From CAYPXN01 sp964414715 (lineage in GTDB: Bacteria > UBA10199 > JADFYH01), in NCBI GenBank assembly GCA_964414715.1, contig CAYPXN010000052.1, positions 1-5,966 on the forward strand: a stretch of DNA of 5,966 nt, given 5' to 3'. Made by a program: the position numbers and the translations under genes. Shown here piece by piece: positions 1-5,966 of this stretch. The notes under the pieces were generated by a model that worked only from the letters and a program-made list of their open reading frames with translations, had not been told where the DNA came from and ran no database searches. Position 1 is the first letter of the stretch. Every line of letters begins with the position of its first letter.

Positions 1-11
1 CCAGAGACTTT

Positions 12-392
12 ATGAAACCGCAGATAAAACTTAAAAGAGTCTATGAAGTGTTTTTAGAAGCGGATGGCTATCGCATGCTTGTGGATCGCCTTTGGCCCAG
101 AGGTCTCTCAAAGCAAAAAGCAGCTTTTGATCTCTGGGCCAAAGAGCTCGCGCCCAGCTCTGAATTGCGTAAGTGGTTTCATCATGATCCTGAAAGATGG
201 CAAGAATTTCGTAAGCGCTACCTTAGGGAATTAAAGGGTAAAAAAGAACAAGCCCGGGAATATCTGCCGCATCCTCTTCCCGCTAAAATTACTCTGCTCT
301 ATGCTGCAAAAGATCCGGAACATAATCATGCTCAGGTTCTCCGTGAATTTTTTTCAGAAATTATTCCAGACTTCCTCAAACAGCAAAAATAA
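12..392 (+). CDS. DUF488 family protein (YeaO-like)
   Basis: A 126-residue cytoplasmic protein of the DUF488/YeaO family, whose biochemical role is not established. The family signature is clear: an N-terminal K-R-V-Y, then DGYRMLVDRLWPRG at residues 18-31, D-L-W-A-K-E-L-A-P-S at 40-49, W-F-H-H-D-P at 55-60, and the C-terminal block LLYAAKDPEHNHAQVL at 95-110. Length matches the family (about 115-125 residues), so the gene is complete. The frame is open to the left edge, but the ATG at 12 fits the usual YeaO N-terminus and has a weak AGAG at 3-6 upstream. There is no signal peptide or membrane segment. An 85-base gap separates it from the efflux operon, and nothing shows that the two are functionally linked. 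Family assignment is secure; function is unknown. Confidence 0.9.
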   Translation: MKPQIKLKRVYEVFLEADGYRMLVDRLWPRGLSKQKAAFDLWAKELAPSSELRKWFHHDPERWQEFRKRYLRELKGKKEQAREYLPHPLPAKITLLYAAKDPEHNHAQVLREFFSEIIPDFLKQQK

Positions 393-457
393 ACCACAAA
401 TTATTTAACTTTTTTTACTCATTCTCGTCTGATATCCATTCAATTCAAATAACATAC

Positions 458-475
458 AAAATTGGGCCAACTTTT
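458..475. promoter_or_regulatory. Imperfect inverted repeat just upstream of the efflux operon
   Basis: The sequence AAAATTGGGCCAACTTTT is an imperfect inverted repeat around a central G, with core TTGG-G-CCAA (462-470), one A/C mismatch and flanking A and T tracts. It ends two bases before the possible GTG start. It could be a repressor operator or chance; no convincing -35/-10 pair is visible in the 393-477 gap, and no regulator gene is nearby. Confidence 0.2.
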
Positions 476-480
476 TCGTG

Positions 481-1785
481 ATGAAAATGAAATCAAAAGC
501 ATTCACACATAGGTTCTGGCGAGTTCTGTTTTTTTGTCTTTTTTTGTTCTCGTCTGGGAAAATCCAGGCTCAACAGGTTTTGACCTTGAAAGAGTGTGTA
601 GACATTGCCCTGCAAAGCAATCCGGATTTGGCAGCAGCGCAACAGCTGGTGAATAAAGCCAAAGCGGATTACAAGGCGAGTTACAGTGATTTTTTTCCGA
701 AATTGTCTGCCACCGCGGGATACAATGCAGCAAATTCTGCGATCATTGGTGCGGGATCTGTGCAATCGACAAGCAATCAGGGGACTCAACAGCAGCTTTC
801 TGTAGGCCCTCAACTTGATCAGAATATATTTGCGGGATACAAAAATGTGGGCGCCTTGCAAAAGAGCAGATCGGACTTGCAGGCAGCAGAAGCAAATTTG
901 GCATTGGTCAAAACACAGGTAAGTTATAATTTGAGAGTGGCCTTTGCCAATCTTCTCTATAACCAAAAACTTTTATCTTTAAATCAGAATATCGCGACAC
1001 GTCGTCAGCAAAACCAGAAGATGATTGAACTTCGCTTTTTGGTGGGACGTGAAAACAAGGGGACGAGTCTCAGAAGTGAGGCGCAAAGCAAACAGGCAGA
1101 ATTCGAAGTTTCTAAAACTCAGCAAAATCTCAAAGTGGCCATGGCACAACTTGCAAAAGCTTTGGGTAAAAACGAATTGTCTGAAGTAAGTATTAAAGGA
1201 GAGTTTCAGTTCCACAAGGCGGAGAATACCCCGAATTTTGAAGAAATTTCACAACATGTTCCTTCTTATTTGCAGGCGAAAGCTCAGGCAGATTCTTCGA
1301 AGTCTTCTGTAAAAATTGCAAGAAGCGGTATTCTTCCCTCGGTGGATGCCGTGGCCAACTTCGCCTATATTCGAAATGATTGGCAAACAGATATTAGTCG
1401 ATGGACTGCAGGGGTGAATCTTTCTTATCCGCTCTCCGGCAGAAATTATTATGAAATGAAAAGTGCCCAGGCAGAACAACATTATAATATGCAAGTACTT
1501 CAAAGTACCCAGCAGGCCAATATTCTGAGTCTCAAAAAAACCTATTCGGATTACGTTACCGCTCTTCAGGCGATTGATGTTCAGAAAAAATTGGTGGAAG
1601 CTGCAGAGGTGAGAGAAGAGATCGCCAAAAGCCAGTATAATAATGGTCTTCTTTCGTATCAGGATTGGGACCTCATTGAAAACGACCTGATTAGTAACCA
1701 GCAAAATTTGCTTTTGAGTTATAATACGCTCATGATTGCCGAAGCGGCTTGGGAACAGGCGCAAGGAAAAGGAATCATCCCATGA
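481..1785 (+). CDS. TolC-family outer membrane efflux protein
   Basis: Outer-membrane channel of a tripartite efflux or secretion pump; as a trimer it would form a beta-barrel plus a periplasmic alpha-helical tunnel. The product has 434 residues from ATG 481. Start choice is uncertain: a GTG at 478, this ATG and another ATG at 487 are all in frame, and none has a good Shine-Dalgarno. The N-terminus is a Sec signal peptide with basic residues (K, H, R), a Phe/Leu-rich core (VLFFCLFLF) and likely cleavage after I-Q-A near residue 30. The mature protein opens with the typical L-T-L-K-E-C-V-D-I-A-L-Q-S-N-P-D-L motif. It then shows two long Gln/Ala/Lys-rich helical repeats of about 200 residues each, the OEP duplication. 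The mid-protein R-E-N-K-G-T-S-L-R-S-E-A-Q motif is typical of TolC proteins encoded beside MacAB-like pumps. The stop overlaps the adaptor start (ATGA). The signal-region Cys is not in a lipobox, so it is probably not a lipoprotein. Confidence 0.93.
   Translation: MKMKSKAFTHRFWRVLFFCLFLFSSGKIQAQQVLTLKECVDIALQSNPDLAAAQQLVNKAKADYKASYSDFFPKLSATAGYNAANSAIIGAGSVQSTSNQGTQQQLSVGPQLDQNIFAGYKNVGALQKSRSDLQAAEANLALVKTQVSYNLRVAFANLLYNQKLLSLNQNIATRRQQNQKMIELRFLVGRENKGTSLRSEAQSKQAEFEVSKTQQNLKVAMAQLAKALGKNELSEVSIKGEFQFHKAENTPNFEEISQHVPSYLQAKAQADSSKSSVKIARSGILPSVDAVANFAYIRNDWQTDISRWTAGVNLSYPLSGRNYYEMKSAQAEQHYNMQVLQSTQQANILSLKKTYSDYVTALQAIDVQKKLVEAAEVREEIAKSQYNNGLLSYQDWDLIENDLISNQQNLLLSYNTLMIAEAAWEQAQGKGIIP
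1764..1773 (+). promoter_or_regulatory. Ribosome binding site deciding the adaptor start
   Basis: The purine run AGGAAAAGGA lies inside the end of the TolC gene, 8 bases before ATG 1782. It supports that ATG over the upstream in-frame TTG at 1749, which would add 11 non-family residues (G-T-G-A-R-K-R-N-H-P) before the basic, membrane-anchoring N-terminus. Confidence 0.6.
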
Positions 1786-2750
1786 AAAAAGGTAACAAAT
1801 GGATTGTGATTTTGATTTTACTCCTTCTTGCCGCGGGGATTGCATTTTATGGGTATTCCAAAAAGGAAAAATCCCAGGAAAAAATTTACAAAACAATTCA
1901 GGTAATTCGGGGCAATATTGAAAAAACAATTTTAACGACGGGATTGGTGCAACCTTACAATCGTTTGGAAATAAAACCTCCCGTTGCAGGCAGAATTGAC
2001 GAAGTTCTGGTGGTGGAAGGACAGAAAGTGGTGAAAGGTCAGACCTTGGCCTTCATGAGTTCCACCGATCGTGCTGCCTTGCTGGATGCCGCAAGATCCA
2101 AAGGCGCAGACGAACTCAAGCATTGGGAATCTTATTACAAGCCCACGCCTATTATTGCGCCCTTGGATGGGGTGATCATTGCAAAAAATATTCAAAATGG
2201 TCAGACCGTTACTCAACAGGATGCTGTGCTCGTGATGTCTGATCGCTTGATTGTAAAAGCGCAAGTCGATGAAACCGATATTGGAGAAGTGAAATTAAAG
2301 CAAAAAACAGTGACAGTGCTCGATGCTTATCCGAGGGATGAACTGAAAGGGCATGTGGACCACATTGCTTATGAAGCCAAGGTGGTAAACAATGTGACGG
2401 TTTATGAAGTGGATGTGATCACGGATGAAGTGCCAGACTTCATGCGAAGTGGCATGACCGCGAATGTTACCTTTGATATTGGGGGAACAGAGAATGTGCT
2501 TGTTTTGCCCGCTCGAGCAGTTGAAAAAGAGCAAAACAAGAATTTTGTTTTGATTCCCAATCCGGATGAACCTTCTCAGCCATTCAAGCAAGCCGTTGAA
2601 TTAGGTTTGAGTGACGGAAAAAAAGTGGAGATTCTGAAAGGTCTCCAGGAAGGGGATCGGGTATTGGTGAAGAACATCCCGGAAAAAATTCAATCCAGCA
2701 AAACTCAAACAAGTCCTTTGTCTCCCATGGGAGGCAGGTCTCGCCGTTAA
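1782..2750 (+). CDS. Periplasmic adaptor (membrane fusion protein, MacA/HlyD-like)
   Basis: Bridges the MacB-type transporter in the inner membrane to the TolC channel; 322 residues. Residues 1-6 are basic (M-K-K-G-N-K), followed by an uncleaved-looking membrane segment at 7-25. The first lipoyl half-motif spans about 50-91 (V-A-G-R-I-D-E-V-L-V-V-E-G-Q-K-V at 68-83) and the second about 121-152 (I-I-A-P-L-D-G-V-I at 124-132). A beta-barrel domain follows at about 155-235 (V-D-E-T-D-I-G-E-V at 162-170), then a membrane-proximal domain ending with L-Q-E-G-D-R-V-L-V at 288-296. The tail is Ser/Pro/Arg-rich. Only about 29 residues (92-120) separate the lipoyl halves, whereas MacA carries a long coiled-coil hairpin there, so this is a hairpin-poor adaptor. 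The start overlaps the TolC stop by 4 bases, and MacB begins 3 bases after the stop. The fold class is secure; the transported substrate is unknown. Confidence 0.93.
   Translation: MKKGNKWIVILILLLLAAGIAFYGYSKKEKSQEKIYKTIQVIRGNIEKTILTTGLVQPYNRLEIKPPVAGRIDEVLVVEGQKVVKGQTLAFMSSTDRAALLDAARSKGADELKHWESYYKPTPIIAPLDGVIIAKNIQNGQTVTQQDAVLVMSDRLIVKAQVDETDIGEVKLKQKTVTVLDAYPRDELKGHVDHIAYEAKVVNNVTVYEVDVITDEVPDFMRSGMTANVTFDIGGTENVLVLPARAVEKEQNKNFVLIPNPDEPSQPFKQAVELGLSDGKKVEILKGLQEGDRVLVKNIPEKIQSSKTQTSPLSPMGGRSRR
2722..2734 (+). promoter_or_regulatory. 12-bp perfect palindrome overlapping the likely macB-like Shine-Dalgarno
   Basis: CTCCCATGGGAG (2722-2733) is a perfect palindrome inside the adaptor's 3' end, and its right half is part of GGGAGG (2729-2734). 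That purine run is the only good Shine-Dalgarno near ATG 2754 but sits 19 bases upstream, further than usual. Inference: the transporter is translated mainly by coupling to the adaptor, and folding here could mask the site. The palindrome is observed; the role is speculative. Confidence 0.3.
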
Positions 2751-2753
2751 TCT

Positions 2754-4724
2754 ATGATTGAAGCGACTAATCTGTGCAAAACTTATCGTATGGGCGAAAA
2801 CGAGGTGAAAGCCCTTGATGGCGTGAGTTTGACCATTGAGGCAGGAGAATTTGTTGCGATTATGGGCCCATCCGGTTCAGGGAAGTCAACTTTGATGCAT
2901 ATTTTCGGTCTTCTGGATGTTCCAGATTCTGGTTCTTACAAGTTGGCGGGACAGGAAGTCTCTCACCTGAAAGAAGATGAGTTGGCAGATTTGAGAAGTA
3001 AAACAGTGGGTTTTGTCTTTCAGCAGTTCAACTTGCTTGCCCGCCGAAGTGCTTTGGAGAATGTAGCACTTCCTCTCATCTACTCTCACTATGAAGCTCC
3101 TCCACATCATGCAGAAACATTGCTGGAGAAAGTGGGTTTGGGTACACGCATGTTTCACAAACCGAATGAACTTTCAGGAGGTCAGCAGCAGCGCGTGGCG
3201 ATTGCCCGTTCTCTGATTAATGATCCCCTGATTGTTTTTGCAGACGAACCCACGGGAAATTTAGATTCTACAAGTGAAAATGAAATCATGGCCTTGCTCA
3301 CTCACATGAATGAACTTGGAATTACGGTTGTGATGGTGACCCATGAACCTGAAATTGCCCAACGTGCAAAACGCATCATTCGGATGCGTGATGGCAAGGT
3401 ACAGTCTGATGAGAGGCTGATTGTAGAGAGCAACACCCAAGAGAGAGAAGAAAAAGAACGAAAAATATTAGCTCAGCATGAAAAGAAGTTTGGAAAGAGT
3501 GTTTTCTGGACAGAATTTTTGGAACATTTTCATCAAGCGTTTAGTTCGCTTTATTCCAATAAAGTGAGGGCGGCTTTATCGATGCTGGGAATTTTGATTG
3601 GTGTGGGAGCGGTAATTGCCATGCTGGCTTTGGGGGCGGGAGCAAAGCAGTCGGTGGAATCACAACTCGCTTCTTTGGGTTCCAATCTTTTGGTCCTTCG
3701 TCCGGGTGCGGGAAGAAGTCTGGGAGTTTCCTTGGGCTCTGGTTCGGTGAGCCGTTTGACTTTGGAAGATGCAAAAGAAATAAAAAATTCTCTTTCTTCT
3801 GTGCAGCGCGTTTCTCCTTCGGTTTCAGGTCGAGGTCAGGTGGTGTATCAAGATAAAAACTGGAACACCCAAATTTCTGGAGTGACAGCGGATTATCCGG
3901 ATATGCGTGCAGCCGTCCCCGTGATGGGACGTTTTTTTACGGATGAAGAAGATCAGATGCGTGCGCGTGTTGCGGTGATTGGAAAAACAATTGTGCGAGA
4001 ATTGTTTGGAAATGAAAATCCCGTGGGAGAATATATAAAAATTAACAAGGTGCCTTTCCAGGTGATTGGAGTGCTGCCTGAGAAGGGTGCCAACACGTGG
4101 AGAGATCAGGATGATTTGATTGTGATTCCTTTGACCACTGCAATGCGACGATTGTTGGGAAAAGACTATGTGGATTCCATTGATATCGAGGGAGCAGATG
4201 CTGCGCAACTGAGTGACGCCCAAAAAGATGTGTTAGAACTGATTAATCGTCGACATCGTGTGGCTTCCTCTCAGCAGGATAATTTTGAAGTGCGCAATAT
4301 GGCGGATATTCAGGCAGCCCTTTCGGAAACCAGCAAAACTCTTTCCTGGTTGCTGGCATCGATTGCGACCATTTCCCTGATTGTAGGGGGGATTGGAATT
4401 ATGAACATTATGCTAGTTTCGGTGACGGAGCGAACCCGTGAAATTGGCTTGAGAAAAGCAATTGGAGCAAAACGCCGAGATATCTTGATGCAGTTTTTGA
4501 TTGAAGCGATGGTGGTGAGTGTGACGGGAGGGCTGATTGGGATTAGCTTGGGTTGGAGCGTTACTTTCTTGATGTCTAAATTTGCAGGATGGGCCGCTTT
4601 TGTTTCTATTCAGTCGGTTTTGCTGGCCTTTATTTTTTCGGCGACCATTGGAATTGTGTTTGGTCTTTGGCCTGCCCGAAAAGCTTCTCATTTAAATCCG
4701 ATTGAGGCTTTGCGATATGAATAA
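2754..4724 (+). CDS. MacB-type ABC transporter, fused ATPase and permease
   Basis: Inner-membrane ATP-driven mechanotransmission transporter that works with the adjacent adaptor and TolC protein; 656 residues, close to E. coli MacB (about 648). The N-terminal ATPase (about 1-225) is intact: Walker A GPSGSGKST at 38-46, Q-loop F-Q-Q at 89-91, signature LSGGQ at 140-144, Walker B LIVFADE at 159-165, D-loop L-D at 170-171 and switch His197. A charged linker (about 226-250) leads to the first membrane segment (about 274-296). A large periplasmic MacB core follows (about 297-530, opening with N-L-L-V-L-R-P-G), then three more membrane segments at about 533-556, 583-608 and 618-640. These form the FtsX-like domain with T-E-R-T-R-E-I-G-L-R-K-A-I-G-A at 558-572, and the chain ends in the typical P-I-E-A-L-R-Y-E. 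ATG 2754 gives the normal family N-terminus. The substrate (macrolide, lipopeptide, toxin or other) cannot be read from sequence. Confidence 0.95.
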   Translation: MIEATNLCKTYRMGENEVKALDGVSLTIEAGEFVAIMGPSGSGKSTLMHIFGLLDVPDSGSYKLAGQEVSHLKEDELADLRSKTVGFVFQQFNLLARRSALENVALPLIYSHYEAPPHHAETLLEKVGLGTRMFHKPNELSGGQQQRVAIARSLINDPLIVFADEPTGNLDSTSENEIMALLTHMNELGITVVMVTHEPEIAQRAKRIIRMRDGKVQSDERLIVESNTQEREEKERKILAQHEKKFGKSVFWTEFLEHFHQAFSSLYSNKVRAALSMLGILIGVGAVIAMLALGAGAKQSVESQLASLGSNLLVLRPGAGRSLGVSLGSGSVSRLTLEDAKEIKNSLSSVQRVSPSVSGRGQVVYQDKNWNTQISGVTADYPDMRAAVPVMGRFFTDEEDQMRARVAVIGKTIVRELFGNENPVGEYIKINKVPFQVIGVLPEKGANTWRDQDDLIVIPLTTAMRRLLGKDYVDSIDIEGADAAQLSDAQKDVLELINRRHRVASSQQDNFEVRNMADIQAALSETSKTLSWLLASIATISLIVGGIGIMNIMLVSVTERTREIGLRKAIGAKRRDILMQFLIEAMVVSVTGGLIGISLGWSVTFLMSKFAGWAAFVSIQSVLLAFIFSATIGIVFGLWPARKASHLNPIEALRYE

Positions 4725-4790
4725 AATTTCTTAGCAATCTTTTTTGCTTGAGTTCGAGAACAAGTATCGGGGAAGCAGCGCGGATATATT

Positions 4791-5690
4791 ATGATTATTT
4801 ATGAAGGCCTTGCAGCCTTGCTTCCTAAAATTGCTGAACATTTCCAGGGAATCATTGCTCCGCAGATTCCTCCGATTTGCCATTCCACTCCTGATTCTCA
4901 TCCCACTTTTTTTGATTCTTTTTCTTCTCAAAATTCTTTTTGGTCACTGGATTTGAGAGGAGACCGAGTGTCTCGTTTTGTTTGGGGAAATCCTGCCCAA
5001 CTTTTTTTACAGGGAAACCATGAAAACGATTCCTCATGGAATTATCGCATCGGGCCTTCCTCGGGCAGTGAAATTGTGAGCGATGCTTTGTTTGGCTTTG
5101 GGACTTATCGTTTTCGGCTGCAATTTTCCGCTTGCGACCCTTTACGTAATGAAGATTTGGTAAATGGAGCTTTTCTTTATTTTAACAATGGGGTGGATTC
5201 TGATTCTAATGGAATGACGGATAACTCAGAAATTGATTTTGAATTTCTCTGCGGGGAGCCCCACTCTCTTTATATAACTTCCTGGACCGACTACGAAGAT
5301 GCTCGCCACTTTCAAAAGATCACCCGTCGCATCCGCTTTGATACAGGAGAAATTTTTCAGACTCCTTCCGGATATGAAGGCAGTGATCGTTTGGAGAGAA
5401 TGAATTGGAATCCCAGTTTGAAGCATCCTCAACTTGCTTTTGACAGGGAGTTCCACGAAATGGGTTTTCATTGGTCATCACGTAGTCTGGAATTTTTTCT
5501 TCGCATTGGAAACGAGGAACAAAGACTTTGGAGAATTCAGGACCCTCGCAGGATTCCCCAGCATCCTGGAAATTTTCGTTTCAACCTTTGGCATCCACAA
5601 GTCCATTGGATGAATGGAGAAGCTGCAAGCTATCCCCGAGGGGATTCAGAAATGAGAATAGAGTGTTTGAGTTACGAGGCTTCCCGCTAA
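4791..5690 (+). CDS. Glycoside hydrolase family 16-like protein (beta-glucanase fold)
   Basis: A 299-residue protein with a concanavalin-like GH16 domain, predicted to cleave or transfer beta-linked glucans or related polysaccharides. The domain begins at F-F-D-S-F-S at 40-45. It continues with the strand G-F-G-T-Y-R-F-R-L at 102-110, N-G-A-F-L-Y-F at 125-131, the catalytic signature E-I-D-F-E at 147-151, F-H-E-M-G-F-H-W at 221-228, and N-L-W-H-P at 265-269. By family rules Glu147 is the nucleophile, Asp149 the helper and Glu151 the acid/base. The E-x-D-x-E spacing is the regular-strand type of lichenases and xyloglucan transglycosylases, not the beta-bulge E-x-D-x-x-E type. D-x-D-x-N-G at 136-141 resembles a calcium loop. 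ATG 4791 is the first possible start after an in-frame TGA at 4749; the Shine-Dalgarno is weak. Residues 1-38 are not a signal peptide, which is odd for GH16. Substrate unknown. Confidence 0.85.
   Translation: MIIYEGLAALLPKIAEHFQGIIAPQIPPICHSTPDSHPTFFDSFSSQNSFWSLDLRGDRVSRFVWGNPAQLFLQGNHENDSSWNYRIGPSSGSEIVSDALFGFGTYRFRLQFSACDPLRNEDLVNGAFLYFNNGVDSDSNGMTDNSEIDFEFLCGEPHSLYITSWTDYEDARHFQKITRRIRFDTGEIFQTPSGYEGSDRLERMNWNPSLKHPQLAFDREFHEMGFHWSSRSLEFFLRIGNEEQRLWRIQDPRRIPQHPGNFRFNLWHPQVHWMNGEAASYPRGDSEMRIECLSYEASR
4801..4956 (+). other. Overlapping 51-codon frame resembling a signal peptide (possible displaced GH16 leader)
   Basis: In the +1 frame relative to the GH16 gene, ATG 4801 opens a 51-codon frame ending at TGA 4954-4956. 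It contains S-L-L-R-R-F-L-R-F followed by a long Leu/Ile/Phe core (AIPLLILIPLFLILFLL), the charge-then-hydrophobic plan of a Sec signal. A T7 tract (4907-4913) lies at the end of this core; a -1 shift or one extra T there would join it to F-D-S-F-S of the GH16 domain. Against it: T-rich third positions of the GH16 frame automatically create hydrophobic codons here, this frame uses rarer codons (CTA, AGG, AGA, CGA), and it has no good Shine-Dalgarno. Probably a shadow, but worth testing. Confidence 0.2.
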
Positions 5691-5966
5691 ACTTCCACAT
5701 CCTGCATCGCAGAAATTTGTTCTTTCATGTTGAGAAGAAAATCTTCCCAGTAGCGACGTTCCCGGTAGTAGGGAAAAGCGCGCTGAAAAATTTCTTCTTC
5801 ATAACGTTCGCCCACCCAGGCAGCGTAACGGATCATGCGTAAGGTTCGTAAAGCCTCGCTCATTTGAAGTTCTGAAAAATCAAATTCACGAAAGGATTCG
5901 TAGCCTTTGAAGAAAGCTTCGCGCTGAAGTCGAACTTCTTCCTTGCTTCCGTGGAAAAGCATCCAA
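5687..5966 (-). CDS. srkA: SrkA/YihE-like stress-response kinase, C-terminal part (runs off the window)
   Basis: The last 92 or so residues of a protein resembling SrkA (YihE/RdoA), a eukaryotic-like Ser/Thr protein kinase of the APH/ChoK fold linked in E. coli to envelope and oxidative stress. The recognisable part is the C-terminal helical region. It has a Gln-Arg-rich helix with F-F-K-G-Y-E-S-F-R-E-F-D-F, then E-A-L-R-T-L-R-M-I-R-Y-A-A-W, then A-F-P-Y-Y and Y-W-E-D-F-L-L-N-M-K-E-Q-I-S-A-M-Q. These match the tail of SrkA in order and spacing. The catalytic loop and ATP-binding lobe lie beyond base 5966, so kinase competence cannot be judged. The Met at 5960-5962 is internal, because the frame continues upstream (Trp codon 5963-5965). 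It is convergent with the GH16 gene, and the two stop codons share bases 5687-5690. The family call rests on the C-terminus only. Confidence 0.8.
   Translation of the reverse strand, partial: WMLFHGSKEEVRLQREAFFKGYESFREFDFSELQMSEALRTLRMIRYAAWVGERYEEEIFQRAFPYYRERRYWEDFLLNMKEQISAMQDVEV

Noticed and set aside
529..552. Cysteine in the TolC signal core as a lipoprotein lipobox
   Set aside because: The context F-F-C-L lies inside the hydrophobic core and lacks the L-[AS]-[GA]-C pattern; the I-Q-A site downstream is a better signal peptidase I site.
493..966. Minus-strand open frame of 157 codons under the TolC gene
   Set aside because: Antisense shadow of a well-supported gene; its product is Cys/Arg-rich with no family resemblance.
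1249..1929. Long open frame of 226 codons on the minus strand
   Set aside because: It lies antisense across the TolC C-terminus and adaptor N-terminus, both with clear family motifs. Its translation is low-complexity, rich in Phe, Ile, Cys and His, with no recognisable domain.
4733..4748. Possible terminator hairpin after the transporter (AGCAA-6-TTGCT)
   Set aside because: The stem is only 5 bp with two G-C pairs, the T run is in the loop and none follows the stem. Not a credible rho-independent terminator.
4752..4764. GTTC-GA-GAAC inverted repeat between transporter and GH16 genes
   Set aside because: It resembles a LexA half-site pair, but the half-sites are in the wrong order and spacing for known boxes; too short to support.
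4785..4790. TATATT resembling a -10 box before the GH16 start
   Set aside because: It touches the start codon and has no -35 hexamer at suitable spacing; more likely AT-rich leader sequence.
5528..5842. Plus-strand open frame of 104 codons crossing the GH16 stop and the kinase C-terminus
   Set aside because: It overlaps two genes identified by conserved motifs and resembles no family.

Overview
The window comes from a Gram-negative bacterium: it encodes an outer-membrane TolC-type channel with a Sec signal peptide and a periplasmic adaptor. Base composition is moderate and leans AT, with T-rich third codon positions. Lineage cannot be fixed from the sequence. Deltaproteobacteria in the broad sense (including uncultured groups) is my low-confidence guess, based on the style of the MacAB-TolC proteins. 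All genes are plus-strand except the last, which enters from the right edge on the minus strand.

Layout: (1) 12-392, a small YeaO-like DUF488 protein. (2) 481-4724, a compact three-gene set encoding a TolC-family outer-membrane protein, a membrane-fusion (adaptor) protein and a MacB-type ABC transporter with ATPase and permease in one chain. The first two genes overlap by 4 bases (ATGA) and the next two are separated by 3 bases, so they are almost certainly one translationally coupled operon. (3) 4791-5690, a protein with a glycoside hydrolase family 16 fold and a full E-x-D-x-E catalytic signature, but no recognisable signal peptide in its own frame. (4) 5687-5966 minus, the C-terminal part of a SrkA/YihE-type kinase that continues beyond the window. 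Its stop codon overlaps that of the GH16 gene.

The three operon proteins would form a tripartite pump. MacB in the inner membrane hydrolyses ATP, the adaptor bridges the periplasm, and the TolC protein opens the outer membrane. The adaptor is unusual because its alpha-hairpin is almost absent. No regulator gene lies within the window.

The points most worth a second look are in and around the GH16 gene. A signal-peptide-like reading frame (ATG 4801) overlaps its 5' end and would join the catalytic frame through a T7 tract. An EF-hand-like loop runs directly into the proposed catalytic nucleophile. I see no CRISPR, tRNA, rRNA, insertion sequence or long repeat, and no clearly undescribed multi-gene system. 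Most of the window is ordinary chromosomal content.
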